NCBI GenBank assembly: GCA_965140775.1
Contig: OZ223471.1
Span: forward strand, 3,100,001 to 3,164,000
Length of the DNA: 64,000 nucleotides
Direction: 5' to 3'
From: UBA6244 sp965140775
GTDB lineage: Bacteria; Bacteroidota; Bacteroidia; Bacteroidales; F082
The notes under the pieces were generated by a model. That model saw only the letters and a program-made list of their open reading frames with translations. It was not told where the DNA came from and did no database searches. A program made the position numbers and the translations under genes. This document shows, piece by piece, positions 1 through 8,165 of this stretch (position 1 is the first letter of the stretch; the number at the start of each line of letters is the position of its first letter).

Positions 1-434
1 TCCTTTTGGTTGTTGAGAGAAATAACGGCTCCCATGAACACTTTCTGTTGTTTTACCTCATCCTTTTCGCGGGCTTTGAACAGCATGGGATGAATTCCGG
101 CAGCCATGGCTTCATTTTCGAGGGTGGGGTCTTTGCCCGGGTCTTCGAATTTAAACACCACATTGCCATGCGAAAGGCTGTTGTATTCCACCAGCATGTC
201 CTGAAAATTACGCTTTACCTTGGCCAAATCCGGAGGCAGGTCGGTGGTGAAATAGGCCGTTACGGTGACCGTATTGTCCAGGTCGTTCAGGATGTCCTTG
301 GTGGCTTTGCTTAATGAATATTGTCCGCCCTCGGTTAGGTCGAACCGAAGAAAAAATTGCTCAGAAATGATGGCTACCACCACAAATATGGCCACCAACA
401 ACAATACAGATGATAAATATGTTTTCTTTTTCAT
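1..434 (-). CDS. gldG: GldG-like ABC transporter auxiliary protein (5' part only)
   Basis: Only the N-terminal 144 residues or so lie in the window; the gene runs off the left edge. The start at 434 is followed by one hydrophobic N-terminal membrane segment and then a soluble domain with the features of GldG/ABC-2 auxiliary proteins: an FFLRFDLTEGGQYSLS stretch early on, then a region on ending artificial 'dark' potentials (TVTVTAYFTTDLPP). In the family, GldG pairs with GldF and the ATPase GldA as an ABC transporter first linked to gliding motility, though many non-gliding Bacteroidota carry it. It lies 18 bp downstream of gldF and two genes downstream of gldA, in the same direction, so the three probably form one operon. 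The identification rests on the N-terminus and gene order. Confidence 0.8.
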   Translation of the reverse strand, partial: MKKKTYLSSVLLLVAIFVVVAIISEQFFLRFDLTEGGQYSLSKATKDILNDLDNTVTVTAYFTTDLPPDLAKVKRNFQDMLVEYNSLSHGNVVFKFEDPGKDPTLENEAMAAGIHPMLFKAREKDEVKQQKVFMGAVISLNNQK

Positions 435-452
435 GATAGATTCCTTTCCTGA

Positions 453-1175
453 TTATGCAAACCGCTTGCGTATGAGCATGGTTTCCGAAAACACCAACAT
501 AACAAAGGTGATACCTGCAAAGAACAGGACATCACGGGTATCGAGCACGCCACGGGTCATCGACTCGAAATGGGTGGAGGTGCTGAGGTAGTCGAGCACA
601 TGTCCCGCCATTCCGGGAAGGTTTTGTCCCAGAATGCCAAAAATAATTTGGAAAAACACCCCGATGGAAAGCGCCAGCAAATAGCTCACAATCTGATTGT
701 TTCCAATGCTGCTGGTAAAAATGCCGATGCCAATCATCATGGAACTAAACAGCAGCAGGGCCAGGTATCCGCTAAACACCTCTCCCCCATCGATATTGCC
801 GATGGTTGACAGGGTGATGGGATACACAAAGGTGAGAAACAAGGCCACCAGAATCAGGAGCAGCGAGGCCATGTATTTTCCCATAATTACCTGCCAGTTG
901 CTCACGGGACGGGTAAGTAGCAATTCGATGGTCCCCATGCGGTTTTCTTCGGAGAGCAACCTCATGGTGAGGGCCGGAATAAAGAAAAACAAGGTCCAAT
1001 AGGCGATATTGAAAAATGGCATCAGGGTAGCTTGCTTGATAAAAAAGATGTCGTTGCCATTGATCCAGGTAAAAAATCCGCTGAATCCCAGAAACAGGAT
1101 AAGCAGGATATAGGCCATCAGCGAGTCGAAATAGGCCTGTAGTTCACGTTTGGTAATGATCCAGATTTGTTTCAT
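453..1175 (-). CDS. gldF: GldF-like ABC transporter permease
   Basis: A 240-residue ABC-2 type permease. The N-terminus (MKQIWIITKRELQAYFDSLM) is the usual short cytoplasmic leader of GldF. About six hydrophobic segments follow, with the conserved cytoplasmic loop ending in a MRLLSEENRMGTIELLLTRP-type motif before the third segment, which is characteristic of ABC-2 permeases that couple to their ATPase here. It lies 51 bp downstream of gldA and 18 bp upstream of gldG, all on the minus strand. The inferred role is the inner-membrane channel of the GldAFG transporter; the substrate is unknown. Length and topology fit the family and nothing is missing. Confidence 0.87.
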   Translation of the reverse strand: MKQIWIITKRELQAYFDSLMAYILLILFLGFSGFFTWINGNDIFFIKQATLMPFFNIAYWTLFFFIPALTMRLLSEENRMGTIELLLTRPVSNWQVIMGKYMASLLLILVALFLTFVYPITLSTIGNIDGGEVFSGYLALLLFSSMMIGIGIFTSSIGNNQIVSYLLALSIGVFFQIIFGILGQNLPGMAGHVLDYLSTSTHFESMTRGVLDTRDVLFFAGITFVMLVFSETMLIRKRFA

Positions 1176-1226
1176 AAGTAAAAATATTTTGTCGGTACCA
1201 CAAGACGATTCCCGTGGATTCCGCGG

Positions 1227-2171
1227 TTAATTCCTGACGGATGACTCCATCGTTAATTCCTTAAAGATATCTTCCAGCTTGGTTTCCACCGGAATCAGTT
1301 CGGTGAGCACCCAACCCTTTTTCACGCAAAGGTTGAACACGGCCTCATCGAGTTTGGCAGCCGGCGAACCGTCGATTTGGAAGCGATTTTGGTCTTTGTC
1401 GATAAAATCAACCAACTGCGCACCTTCCATTTCCTGAAGCGCTTTGAACACCACATCCGTTTCACCTTTCAGGATTTTTACTTTGAAGATGGCTTTTCCA
1501 CTTGCCTGATTGCGCAAATCCTTGGTGGTGCCGTCGGCCACGATTTTTCCTTTGTTGATGATCATGATGCGGTCGCAGGTGGCTTCTACCTCGGCCAGGA
1601 TGTGGGAGCTGAGGATGACCGTTTTTTCTCTACCTATTTTACGGATCAGTTCCCTGATTTCGATGATTTGGTTGGGATCGAGACCGGTGGTAGGCTCATC
1701 CAGGATGAGTACTTCGGGTTTGTGGATCAACGCCTGGGCCAGCCCCACGCGTTGCTTGTATCCTTTGGAAAGCTCGCTAATGCGCTTGTGTTTTTCGGCT
1801 TCCAGACCACATAAGTCGATCACGTTCAACATACTGTCCTGAAGTTGACTTTTGGGAATCCCTTGCAATTCGCCCACAAACTTCAGGTAATCGATTACCG
1901 GCATATCTTCGTACAAGGGATTGTTTTCGGGCAGGTAACCGATATTTTTCTTCAGCTTTTCGGGTTGATCGTGTATGGAAAATTCACCCACATGAATGTC
2001 ACCCGAATCGGGCACCAGAAAGGTGGTAATGGCTTTCATGGTAGTGGTTTTTCCTGCTCCGTTGGGTCCCAAAAACCCCAGAACTTCACCGGTTCGCACG
2101 CGAAACGAAATATCATCCACAGCACGCTGTACACCGTAGGTTTTAACCAGGTTTTCAACAACAATATCCAT
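1227..2171 (-). CDS. gldA: GldA-like ABC transporter ATP-binding protein
   Basis: A 314-residue ATPase. Walker A (GPNGAGKTT, lysine near residue 41), the ABC signature (LSKGYKQRVGLAQ) and Walker B (VLILDEPTTGLDP) are all intact, followed by the switch histidine (LSSHIL). The C-terminal 90 residues form the extra domain typical of drug/gliding-type ABC-2 ATPases. It is first in the gldA-gldF-gldG set and should energise the GldFG membrane complex. Upstream (2172-2280) is AT-rich with a TATTTTG-like -7 candidate. The cassette array begins directly upstream of this gene, so gldA marks its left chromosomal border. Confidence 0.9.
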   Translation of the reverse strand: MDIVVENLVKTYGVQRAVDDISFRVRTGEVLGFLGPNGAGKTTTMKAITTFLVPDSGDIHVGEFSIHDQPEKLKKNIGYLPENNPLYEDMPVIDYLKFVGELQGIPKSQLQDSMLNVIDLCGLEAEKHKRISELSKGYKQRVGLAQALIHKPEVLILDEPTTGLDPNQIIEIRELIRKIGREKTVILSSHILAEVEATCDRIMIINKGKIVADGTTKDLRNQASGKAIFKVKILKGETDVVFKALQEMEGAQLVDFIDKDQNRFQIDGSPAAKLDEAVFNLCVKKGWVLTELIPVETKLEDIFKELTMESSVRN

Positions 2172-2370
2172 AATTTAAGTTCATTAGATGAGTAAATGAA
2201 TAAATTCAGTGCAAAATAAAATAATTCATTTTTCAAGAAAAAGGAATGGCCGTGGGGTTTAACAAATCTTAACAGTAGAAACCAGGCGGTTATTGGGTGA
2301 AGGGGAGAGATGGTGAGGGGGTGAAGGGGAGAATTGGTGAGGGGGGTGATGTTCCGTCGCGGTCTGTTTT
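2172..2370. other. Intergenic region between gldA and the cassette array
   Basis: No gene. The part near gldA is AT-rich and probably holds its promoter. The part near 2280-2350 is a purine-rich tract with repeated GGTGAGGGG-type words. It should contain the distal half of the last attC-like site, but no clear G|TT boundary can be assigned. Confidence 0.5.
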
Positions 2371-2381
2371 TTGGGCTTAGG
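2262..2381 (-). other. attC-like site, end of toxin-antitoxin cassette (only R'' side clear)
   Basis: Plus strand 2371-2380 reads TTGGGCTTAG. It matches TTGGGCTAA, the first bases of the same cassette on the minus strand (3252-3260), over seven of eight bases, so the two cassette ends are complementary as in attC R''/R' boxes. The left limit is a guess; the distal R' box is not clear. Confidence 0.35.
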
Positions 2382-2415
2382 TGGGTTTAGATTCGATGAT
2401 GGTGGGTATAAGTGT

Positions 2416-2828
2416 TTATTTTCTGATGCTTTGAAGGAATTCGTGAGGTGACATCACAGGTAATTCGGATTTCTTAAAGTCTTTCCCGTTTCTTGTTATA
2501 ATAATGTCGCATTCTGTCCGTAATGCGCTAAAATATTGTAATGCATCTTCAAAGCCGGAAAAGTCTGAGTTTTGTCCTTTTTCAATAATCACTTCATCCA
2601 ATTCAGCTATTTCTGAGATGACTTTGAACTTTCTTAGTTTTTCTTTTGTTTTTTCAAGTCCGTAGTAACTAACCAGAAAATAATTTATCGTTGCATAAGA
2701 TAAAGCTGATACAACAATCTGAACAGACCTCTTGTCGGCTAAAGTTGCAATTTTGCGGCTGAAACATAAAACGGATCACGTTCACCGAGAAAATCAATCA
2801 TCACACTGGTGTCTAAAAATAATCTCAT
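2416..2828 (-). pseudogene. PIN-domain (VapC-like) toxin, frameshifted
   Basis: Translation from 2828 gives MRLFLDTSVMIDFLGERDPF, the standard first strand and first acidic residue of PIN-domain ribonucleases. After about 30 codons the frame is lost in a short A-run (GCAAAATTGC near 2750-2762). One missing A there would restore ATLADKRSVQIVV and the rest of the domain, which runs to the stop at 2416 and includes the conserved D of ECDIIITRNGKDF and the C-terminal PVMSPHEFL motif. So the domain is complete apart from one base. It follows the DUF6364-like antitoxin gene by 2 bp. The toxin is either inactivated or the base loss is a sequencing error. In integron arrays such modules are thought to stabilise the array; that role is inference here. 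Confidence 0.75.
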
Positions 2829-2830
2829 GG

Positions 2831-3091
2831 CTATTGATGTTTTTCTTCCAGATGATTTAAGATTTCAGATTTGTAGTCTAAGTCAGCAGGAATTTTAATT
2901 CCGGTTGACATGCTTTTTACAAAAGGTGAAATTTCAATATCGTTCTCATTTTTTTCATTCTCGCGATCAACAAGTGATCTTAAATAGGATTCAATGATTC
3001 TTGAAAGACTCCGTTTCTGCGAAGAGTCATATACTTTCGCTTGTTCGATAACGAGTCTGTCCAGTTTGAGCGTTAGTTTTGTGTCCTTGAT
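2831..3091 (-). CDS. DUF6364-like antitoxin of the PIN toxin, without a standard start codon
   Basis: An open frame reads KDTKLTLKLDRLVIEQAKVY and then RSLSRIIESYLRSL, ending in EILNHLEEKHQ at 2831. This is the ribbon-helix-helix-like pattern of small antitoxins (DUF6364) encoded just upstream of VapC/PIN toxins: a beta strand of alternating K/L residues, then two helices. Where the family normally has ATG before KDTKLTL, this sequence has ATC (3089-3091), and no ATG, GTG or TTG lies at the right place. Either the start is mutated, as the partner toxin is also broken, or a rare start is used. A TATAAT-like word lies just upstream. Confidence 0.6.
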   Translation of the reverse strand: MKDTKLTLKLDRLVIEQAKVYDSSQKRSLSRIIESYLRSLVDRENEKNENDIEISPFVKSMSTGIKIPADLDYKSEILNHLEEKHQ

Positions 3092-3253
3092 GAAAAATTA
3101 TACGTGCAAATACAATCAATTAGCCCGTATTCAGCAAATTGTTTTTTCTCTTACACTTCCTTCCAAGGTTAAGCACTTGAAAAGTAAGCGATTCCGGCGC
3201 ACAACCAAAACTGTTCAATCACCACATCCAAGACGATTGATTACCTGTGATTT

Positions 3254-3396
3254 AGCCCAACAGGGTTTAAAACTCAATTGAGCGGGTGCTTTCGCTAAAT
3301 TCCGGAGTTGATTTACAGGTTGTGGGTGATGTTTTCATTGTGGGGTGGTTTTTTTGGGACTTGGGTGGGCTTTAAAACCTATTATGTTTGGGAAAA
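3254..3396 (-). other. attC-like site after the 249-residue nuclease-like gene
   Basis: The distal box on the minus strand is GTTGGGCT (3254-3261), a perfect GTTRRRY. The proximal box TTTTCCCAAA (3387-3396) is complementary in nine of ten bases to the start of its own cassette, TTTGGCAAAA (4182-4191). The proximal box overlaps the last codons of the gene. Confidence 0.6.
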
Positions 3397-4131
3397 GTTT
3401 TTTATTTTTTCTAGTCTTGTTTTAACAAATTCATAGACATTTCGAGATTTCATCTCAATAAATGGGTCAATATCATTGTTATCCATAATCAATTGATTTA
3501 CCTCTATTTCCCAAATATAAAAGCTTAATTTATTATTTGGATTTAAAATCCTAATATAATCCGTTAGTTTACTTTTATAATTTTCTTTAAATCCCAAAGT
3601 ATCATTATCATAAAATACTTGATAAACAACAATTGCCTGTCCATTCGTATTGCAAGCCGATGCTGTACGATGATAAAATTGATAACTTATTTGATTTAAA
3701 GAGTCATTATCAAATCCATTTGAAAATGGTTTAATTAAGCTTGTCCAATAATTTAGGACTTTAATTCTATTCTCCTTATCACCAGCGCGCTTCCAGTCAT
3801 CAATTAAATCTGGTTTAACCTTAACATACTCTGTAAACTTAGCTTCAATAGCAACTTTGAAATCATTGCTTAAAATCATTAAATCTGTCATAGATGACTT
3901 GCCTATTCCTTGTTTAGGCTTAGTCGGGTATTCAAAGCATAGAATAGGTTTGACGCATTTCAATTCAAGCTTATTGAATAAGTCATTTAATCGATTGTTT
4001 GTATCTTTCCAGAATTGAACTAAAGGAATGCTAGAAGTTCTAAATGAATTAATCTTAGTTCCTGAAAACTGGTCAATAATTGTGTCAAAATCGTAGGAGT
4101 TGGGTTGTCCAAATCTAAGTTCTAAATTCAT
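3382..4131 (-). CDS. PD-(D/E)XK nuclease-like protein (cassette gene)
   Basis: A 249-residue soluble protein with no signal peptide. Residues 80-100 contain an acidic residue D83 (SSMTDLMIL), a hydrophobic strand and then E96-A-K98 (VAIEAKFTEY). This D-(x12)-ExK arrangement is the catalytic core of PD-(D/E)XK nucleases. The region that follows is helical, and a late strand (FYIWEIEV) fits the rest of such a fold. No specific family was recognised. The gene fills one cassette, bounded by attC-like sites, next to another PD-(D/E)XK-like cassette gene, so a restriction or anti-phage role is plausible but only inferred. Alternatives are a homing-type or repair nuclease. Confidence 0.65.
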   Translation of the reverse strand: MNLELRFGQPNSYDFDTIIDQFSGTKINSFRTSSIPLVQFWKDTNNRLNDLFNKLELKCVKPILCFEYPTKPKQGIGKSSMTDLMILSNDFKVAIEAKFTEYVKVKPDLIDDWKRAGDKENRIKVLNYWTSLIKPFSNGFDNDSLNQISYQFYHRTASACNTNGQAIVVYQVFYDNDTLGFKENYKSKLTDYIRILNPNNKLSFYIWEIEVNQLIMDNNDIDPFIEMKSRNVYEFVKTRLEKIKNFSQT

Positions 4132-4181
4132 AGTTTACACATTATCAAGTTATAGTCAATTATTCGCGTGAGTTTTTTAAA

Positions 4182-4323
4182 TTTTGCCAAACGGTAAACT
4201 GCATGATTAGTAGCCTATTGCGGAGCACTTTCCAGTCAAGCTACAAAAAAGCTGAAGCGGGTTACAACCCTTGAATCTACTACGGTCTCGGCTATTATTT
4301 TTATACATTATTGTGCCTAGTTT
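4182..4323 (-). other. attC-like site after the 335-residue nuclease-like gene
   Basis: Plus strand 4311-4323 (TTGTGCCTAGTTT) matches the start of the same cassette, TTGTACCTAATTT (5346-5358, minus strand), in 11 of 13 bases. The distal boundary is ACCG|TTTGGC at 4191/4192. Internal arms GTAGCC...GGCTA and TATACATTATTG/TGCATGATTAG give a long imperfect hairpin. It is closely similar to the site at 5349-5490. Confidence 0.7.
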
Positions 4324-4325
4324 TT

Positions 4326-5333
4326 TTATTTCCAAGTTACTTTTTTTAATTCCTCAGCTATTAACTTAGTGTCGTTAAAATCGGTGATGGTCAAGTAATC
4401 TCTTAAGTCTTTGTATCTGTAACCCTGTATTCCTCCGTGAGATGTTTTTCGGAAATCAGTGTCATAGGTTTTGTCTTCTAAAAGGATGTAATATTTTAAA
4501 CCAAAATGATTTTCGCCCAAATCATATAATCCATTTTTAAGTCGGTCAATTTGTTTGTCTGTATGTCCTTTGCTATGCATAGTTAAGTCATTTGTATTAG
4601 CGTCATAGTCAGCGATTATTGTCGTTTCAATTTCCGATATTGTTCTTACAGACTTCCAATTATACAACCCGAAAAATTTAAACTTTTGACTATGCCAACT
4701 AACTGGACAGTAGTATATTTTGTGCTTTTTATTCCAATTATAAGAGAAACCTGTTGGCACAAATAGCAATTTGTATTCTTCATTGGAGATTAAATTACTG
4801 CTTATACAGTAATTGCTGAAATCGTCAAGAAGTAACCTCAATTCCGTATCGTGATTGTTCTCTTCGTAAATACCTTCTATGTTTTCAATTAAGTCGGCGA
4901 ATACTAAATTGTTAAATTGTATTTTTAGATTAGGGTATGTATCTTTGAGCTTTTTATTTATTTCTAGAACTTCTTTTTCGCCAAATCTAATCGAACTCAA
5001 ATGCCAAAGTTGATTCTGACTATTTTCATTAAACACTTTTCCGTACTTAATCAATTTCCCAATAAATTCTTTACTATTCAATTTGGTTTCAATAAGAATC
5101 TTTGAAGGTTTTACTTCTATATGTCCATCAATCACGCCATTCTTGATTCCAACTTGTTGTCTAAAAATTGGCCGAGGATAATAATATTGGTCAATACTTC
5201 CTTCGTTCAAACGTTCAATTATTGTTTTGTAATAATCAACATTTAGGTCATTTAACCTAGATAGCATCAATAATACATTGTTAGTGACGGTATTTTCTCT
5301 TTGTGAATATTTTTGAAATTGACTTATTCTCAT
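4326..5333 (-). CDS. PD-(D/E)XK nuclease-like protein (cassette gene)
   Basis: A 335-residue protein without signal or membrane segments. The N-terminal segment RENTVTNNVLLMLSRL is followed by a probable nuclease core at residues 60-90: D69 (NGVIDGHIEV) and E82-T-K84 (ILIETKLN), again D-(x12)-ExK. The hydrophobic strands either side fit the PD-(D/E)XK fold. The C-terminal two thirds do not match a family I can name; they hold a WNKKHKIYYCPV segment and a lysine-rich end. The gene is alone in its cassette. Its neighbour at 3382-4131 has the same kind of core but is otherwise different. Restriction-like defence is the most likely role; this is inference. Confidence 0.65.
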   Translation of the reverse strand: MRISQFQKYSQRENTVTNNVLLMLSRLNDLNVDYYKTIIERLNEGSIDQYYYPRPIFRQQVGIKNGVIDGHIEVKPSKILIETKLNSKEFIGKLIKYGKVFNENSQNQLWHLSSIRFGEKEVLEINKKLKDTYPNLKIQFNNLVFADLIENIEGIYEENNHDTELRLLLDDFSNYCISSNLISNEEYKLLFVPTGFSYNWNKKHKIYYCPVSWHSQKFKFFGLYNWKSVRTISEIETTIIADYDANTNDLTMHSKGHTDKQIDRLKNGLYDLGENHFGLKYYILLEDKTYDTDFRKTSHGGIQGYRYKDLRDYLTITDFNDTKLIAEELKKVTWK

Positions 5334-5348
5334 ATCTTATTTTTTAAA

Positions 5349-5490
5349 TTAGGTACAACGGTAAATTGTATGATCAGTAGCCGATTGCGTGGGACTTTCC
5401 TGTCAAGTTACACGAATGTTGGAGCGGGCTAAAACCCTTGAATTTACTACTGAGGCGGCTATTATTTTTATACATTATTGTGGGTAGTTA
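5349..5490 (-). other. attC-like site after the 414-residue membrane protein gene
   Basis: Plus strand 5478-5490 (TTGTGGGTAGTTA) matches the start of its own cassette, TTGGGGGTAGTTA (6727-6739, minus strand), in 12 of 13 bases. The distal boundary is ACCG|TTGTACC at 5358/5359. The inner arms resemble those of 4182-4323. The gene's last seven codons or so overlap the proximal box. Confidence 0.72.
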
Positions 5491-6712
5491 TTAGTTCTTT
5501 TGCTATTTCTATTTTTGCTCCGTCAATATCTTTTTGATTAGTTTCATTATTTTCAATTGATTCAATAATCTTAATAGACATACCAACATTATTAATTTTT
5601 TCTAAACTTTTCGAATGTTGAATTGCTTGAGTAATTGTTGATTTGTAAATAAATAAAAATGTTGCACCAATAAATTCTGTAATAATACCAGCTATAATTC
5701 CGATATCCTCATTCTTAATCTCTTTGTCATAAAACACACCAGCGATAAGAATTGAAACTATTAACAAAAACCCCATTATCATAACAGCAATACTTAATTT
5801 ATATATACTGTTTACTTGTTCAATATTTTTGTTATAATATTTTTGAAGTGTTGCATTTGCTAAATCCCAAACTGGCAGCACTTCATTTGGAGTCTCTTTA
5901 ATTTTCTTCTTTGCATTACTAATATCTTGTTCGATATCTTCTGATTCACTTGCTTGCTTTTCTTTTTCAATTAAATAAGCAATGGCAATCTTAACTAAAA
6001 TTATTAGGACAAATGCAACTAAGATAATCCTCAAATACAGTCGTTGCCACATCGGAAAATTATCTATTACATCATTTAAAAAGCCCGAGATTTGATTATA
6101 ATCATAAATTCCAATTAATTTCTTACACTCCTGTTCAAACTCTTCATTTGTTTTGAAACTCACATCCTTTATCTCATGTAATTTTACAATCAGTTTATCG
6201 CTTATTATTAATTGATTAGACGATGGAACGCTATAATATCTCTTGTAATAATAGTGAGTATGCCAACTTTTAATTTGAAACGATGGGTCATCTACTATTT
6301 CATAAATATCATTTATTAGACTATCAAGCTCAAAGTATAAACTCTTCTCCAAGCTGCTAAAATCAATTTCTTCTTCATTACTAATTGACTCCTTTATATC
6401 TGAGATTTTCGGGTAAAAAACCTCCAAATTATTGTATTTGCTCACATAACTTTTAAGGAAATAGTGCTCATCAATAAAATTTGGACCTATAATATTGTAA
6501 ACATCAAATAATAGTTCATCATTTGTTTTGTATTCATTAGCTGATATTTTATCAAGTTTTTGTAGTTCACAGTTTATCAAATTAATTTCTTCAAATGATC
6601 TTTCTGTTAATTGATAACTTCGATTAAAGAGATAGAGAAAATACAGAGGAATTCCTAAAAGGACTATACCAATAAGGAACCAATCAACAATATTATTAAT
6701 TTTTTGTTTCAT
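5468..6712 (-). CDS. Membrane protein with large extracytoplasmic domain and C-terminal two-helix membrane unit (cassette gene)
   Basis: A 414-residue protein. One membrane segment at residues 10-30 (WFLIGIVLLGIPLYFLYLF) is followed by about 190 helical, probably periplasmic residues, a second segment near 225-245 (LRIILVAFVLIILVKIAIAY) and an acidic linker. A pair of membrane segments then lies near 305-360 (IAVMIMGFLLIVSILIAGVF and GIIAGIITEFIGATFLFIY). The last pair, with its GIITEFIGA...LFIYKST pattern, recalls the two-helix membrane domain found next to TRADD-N-like domains in predicted bacterial conflict proteins. That resemblance is from memory and weak. The gene is alone in its cassette beside two nuclease-like cassettes. 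A defence role is possible; otherwise the function is unknown. Confidence 0.6.
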   Translation of the reverse strand: MKQKINNIVDWFLIGIVLLGIPLYFLYLFNRSYQLTERSFEEINLINCELQKLDKISANEYKTNDELLFDVYNIIGPNFIDEHYFLKSYVSKYNNLEVFYPKISDIKESISNEEEIDFSSLEKSLYFELDSLINDIYEIVDDPSFQIKSWHTHYYYKRYYSVPSSNQLIISDKLIVKLHEIKDVSFKTNEEFEQECKKLIGIYDYNQISGFLNDVIDNFPMWQRLYLRIILVAFVLIILVKIAIAYLIEKEKQASESEDIEQDISNAKKKIKETPNEVLPVWDLANATLQKYYNKNIEQVNSIYKLSIAVMIMGFLLIVSILIAGVFYDKEIKNEDIGIIAGIITEFIGATFLFIYKSTITQAIQHSKSLEKINNVGMSIKIIESIENNETNQKDIDGAKIEIAKELITTHNNV

Positions 6713-6726
6713 TTATTAATCTCTTT

Positions 6727-7349
6727 TAACTACCCCCAACTACACGCTAACCCCACCCCTACACCATTTATCTCCCTTTTACCTTCACCACCAAAACCCC
6801 CATTCGATTTTTCTTTATGCCTCATTAGGTTGAAGTTAGCCGTTTTTAAGTGTTTCTAAATGTTTAAAACTATCTTTTTTCTCTCCATGCTATTTCAGTG
6901 TACTATTGTCCAAAAACCACATCCATCAAAACCAGATATCTGTTGACACTTTGCTTAGGGTACGGATTCACGGAATAGGTCTTATTAGTTGTTTGTAGTT
7001 TTTTAGTTGCTCAAATGTAATACAATTATTTATAACTAGCTCACCGTGAGTGGATTTTTTTGCAATTGAATAGGTAGCATGACTTTGATCGGAGCACCTG
7101 ATTTCCCACAGCATAAGCACTCCGGTACAGGTGGCATTCCGAAGATTCGGGACTCCGGTATGAGAGGCACAAGATGGAGGGGTTTATCCACGAACCAAAA
7201 CGAAAAAAAACAAAGGAAACGGCCAAAGCATTTATCCAATAAAATAAGCAATCTCTTTTTTAGGTGCATAAAATCGGGATGTAGTTCAATCCCGCCAATG
7301 CGGGACTGGGTCGTGCCGACCGCTTAGGGTCCTATTTATTGCCAGCTGT
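6727..7349 (-). repeat. Long attC-like element, copy 1 of 3 (about 620 bp, no gene)
   Basis: This holds no credible gene. Its right end on the plus strand, TTGCCAGC (7339-7346), is identical to the complement of the first eight bases of the same cassette (8096-8103). Its left end on the minus strand is TTAGCGTGTAG|TTGGGGG. It is homologous along its length to 9360-9952 and 13812-14432. Near the right end are a GGTCG-TGC-CGACC hairpin and a TCCCGC-CAAT-GCGGGA hairpin. It may be a very long attC, or an attC joined to an ORF-less cassette. Confidence 0.65.
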
Positions 7350-7355
7350 GCTTTA

Positions 7356-8066
7356 TTAATTCAGTTTGTAATAAAGTCCAAAATTTGCTCCAATCGAATA
7401 TTGATATTGTTTTATAGGTGCATCAACAACAGGAGTCACAGATCGTCTGTATATTGGCTCAAGTCTAAATATCAGTCTTTTACCAATATCATAGTCAATT
7501 CCTCCTCCAATTAATAATGCAACATTAAATCTTGAAAAGTCACCACTACTTGTAGATAAATTGGTCTCATCAGAGCCTACAAAACTTAATTTTGTCTGTT
7601 GATATAAATAAATATTTGTTGAAAATCCTGCCGATACAAATATCTTAACTTTTCCTTTTAGAACAGTATAGTTGATTTTAAGTGGGATGTCCAAATAATA
7701 GTAATGATGATTAAACCTAACTTGATTAGTTGGTAAAGCAGGGTCTGGTTCAAGAGGATTTAATTCGAGTATAATTGTTTTCTCTCCTTTGTCTGAATAC
7801 TGAATTCCGGTTTCAAATGAAATACGATTCCAAGGTCTGAAAAGCAGTGATAGTCCAGTTGTAAATCCAAATTTTGGTATTTCTGTTGAGTCTCTAAGAT
7901 CTGCAATCCACTGTCCTGAGGATTCTGAGTTAAGTGTACGATAACAGTAATCTGGCGAAAATGTCAGTCCCCATGAATATTCTCCTGTTGAAATCACATC
8001 GGAAGTCTGACCAAAACTAATAAATGTAATCAATATAAATATCGTTGTTAGTATCTCTCTTTTCAT
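7356..8066 (-). CDS. Outer-membrane beta-barrel protein (cassette gene)
   Basis: A 236-residue protein with an N-terminal signal peptide (ILTTIFILITFISFGQ, cleavage after the glutamine region). Alternating amphipathic strands follow: WGLTFSPDYCYRTL, FGFTTGLSLLFRPW, ISFETGIQYSDKGEK, YYLDIPLKINYTVL, VKIFVSAGFSTNIYL, FNVALLIGGGIDYDI, and a last strand ending in an aromatic residue (SIGANFGLYYKLN). This is the pattern of the small eight-strand porin-like proteins (outer membrane protein beta-barrel, PorT-like) common in Bacteroidota. It probably sits in the outer membrane; the ligand is unknown. It has its own promoter or depends on read-through in the array. It is followed by the long attC-like element. 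Confidence 0.7.
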   Translation of the reverse strand: MKREILTTIFILITFISFGQTSDVISTGEYSWGLTFSPDYCYRTLNSESSGQWIADLRDSTEIPKFGFTTGLSLLFRPWNRISFETGIQYSDKGEKTIILELNPLEPDPALPTNQVRFNHHYYYLDIPLKINYTVLKGKVKIFVSAGFSTNIYLYQQTKLSFVGSDETNLSTSSGDFSRFNVALLIGGGIDYDIGKRLIFRLEPIYRRSVTPVVDAPIKQYQYSIGANFGLYYKLN

Positions 8067-8095
8067 TTTATATTGTTTTGGAGTCTTTTTGCATT

Positions 8096-8160
8096 GCTGG
8101 CAACGGTTTGGCGATGCCCAGTGTCCCGGAGGGCAATGGGTATAGGTAATGTTGGCATGT
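8096..8160 (-). other. Short attC-like site after the 145-residue gene
   Basis: Plus strand 8152-8159 (TTGGCATG) matches the start of the same cassette, TTGGAATG (8616-8623, minus strand), in seven of eight bases. The distal boundary is AACCG|TTGCCAGC at 8103/8104. The inner arms GATGCCC and GGGCAAT flank a short loop, giving a compact hairpin of about 65 bp. Confidence 0.62.
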
Positions 8161-8165
8161 CGTTT

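Noticed and set aside
7240..7330. tRNA-like T-arm (GTAGTTCAATCCCGCC) in the long attC-like element
   Set aside because: No acceptor, D or anticodon arms can be drawn around it. The same piece occurs in all three copies as part of hairpins.
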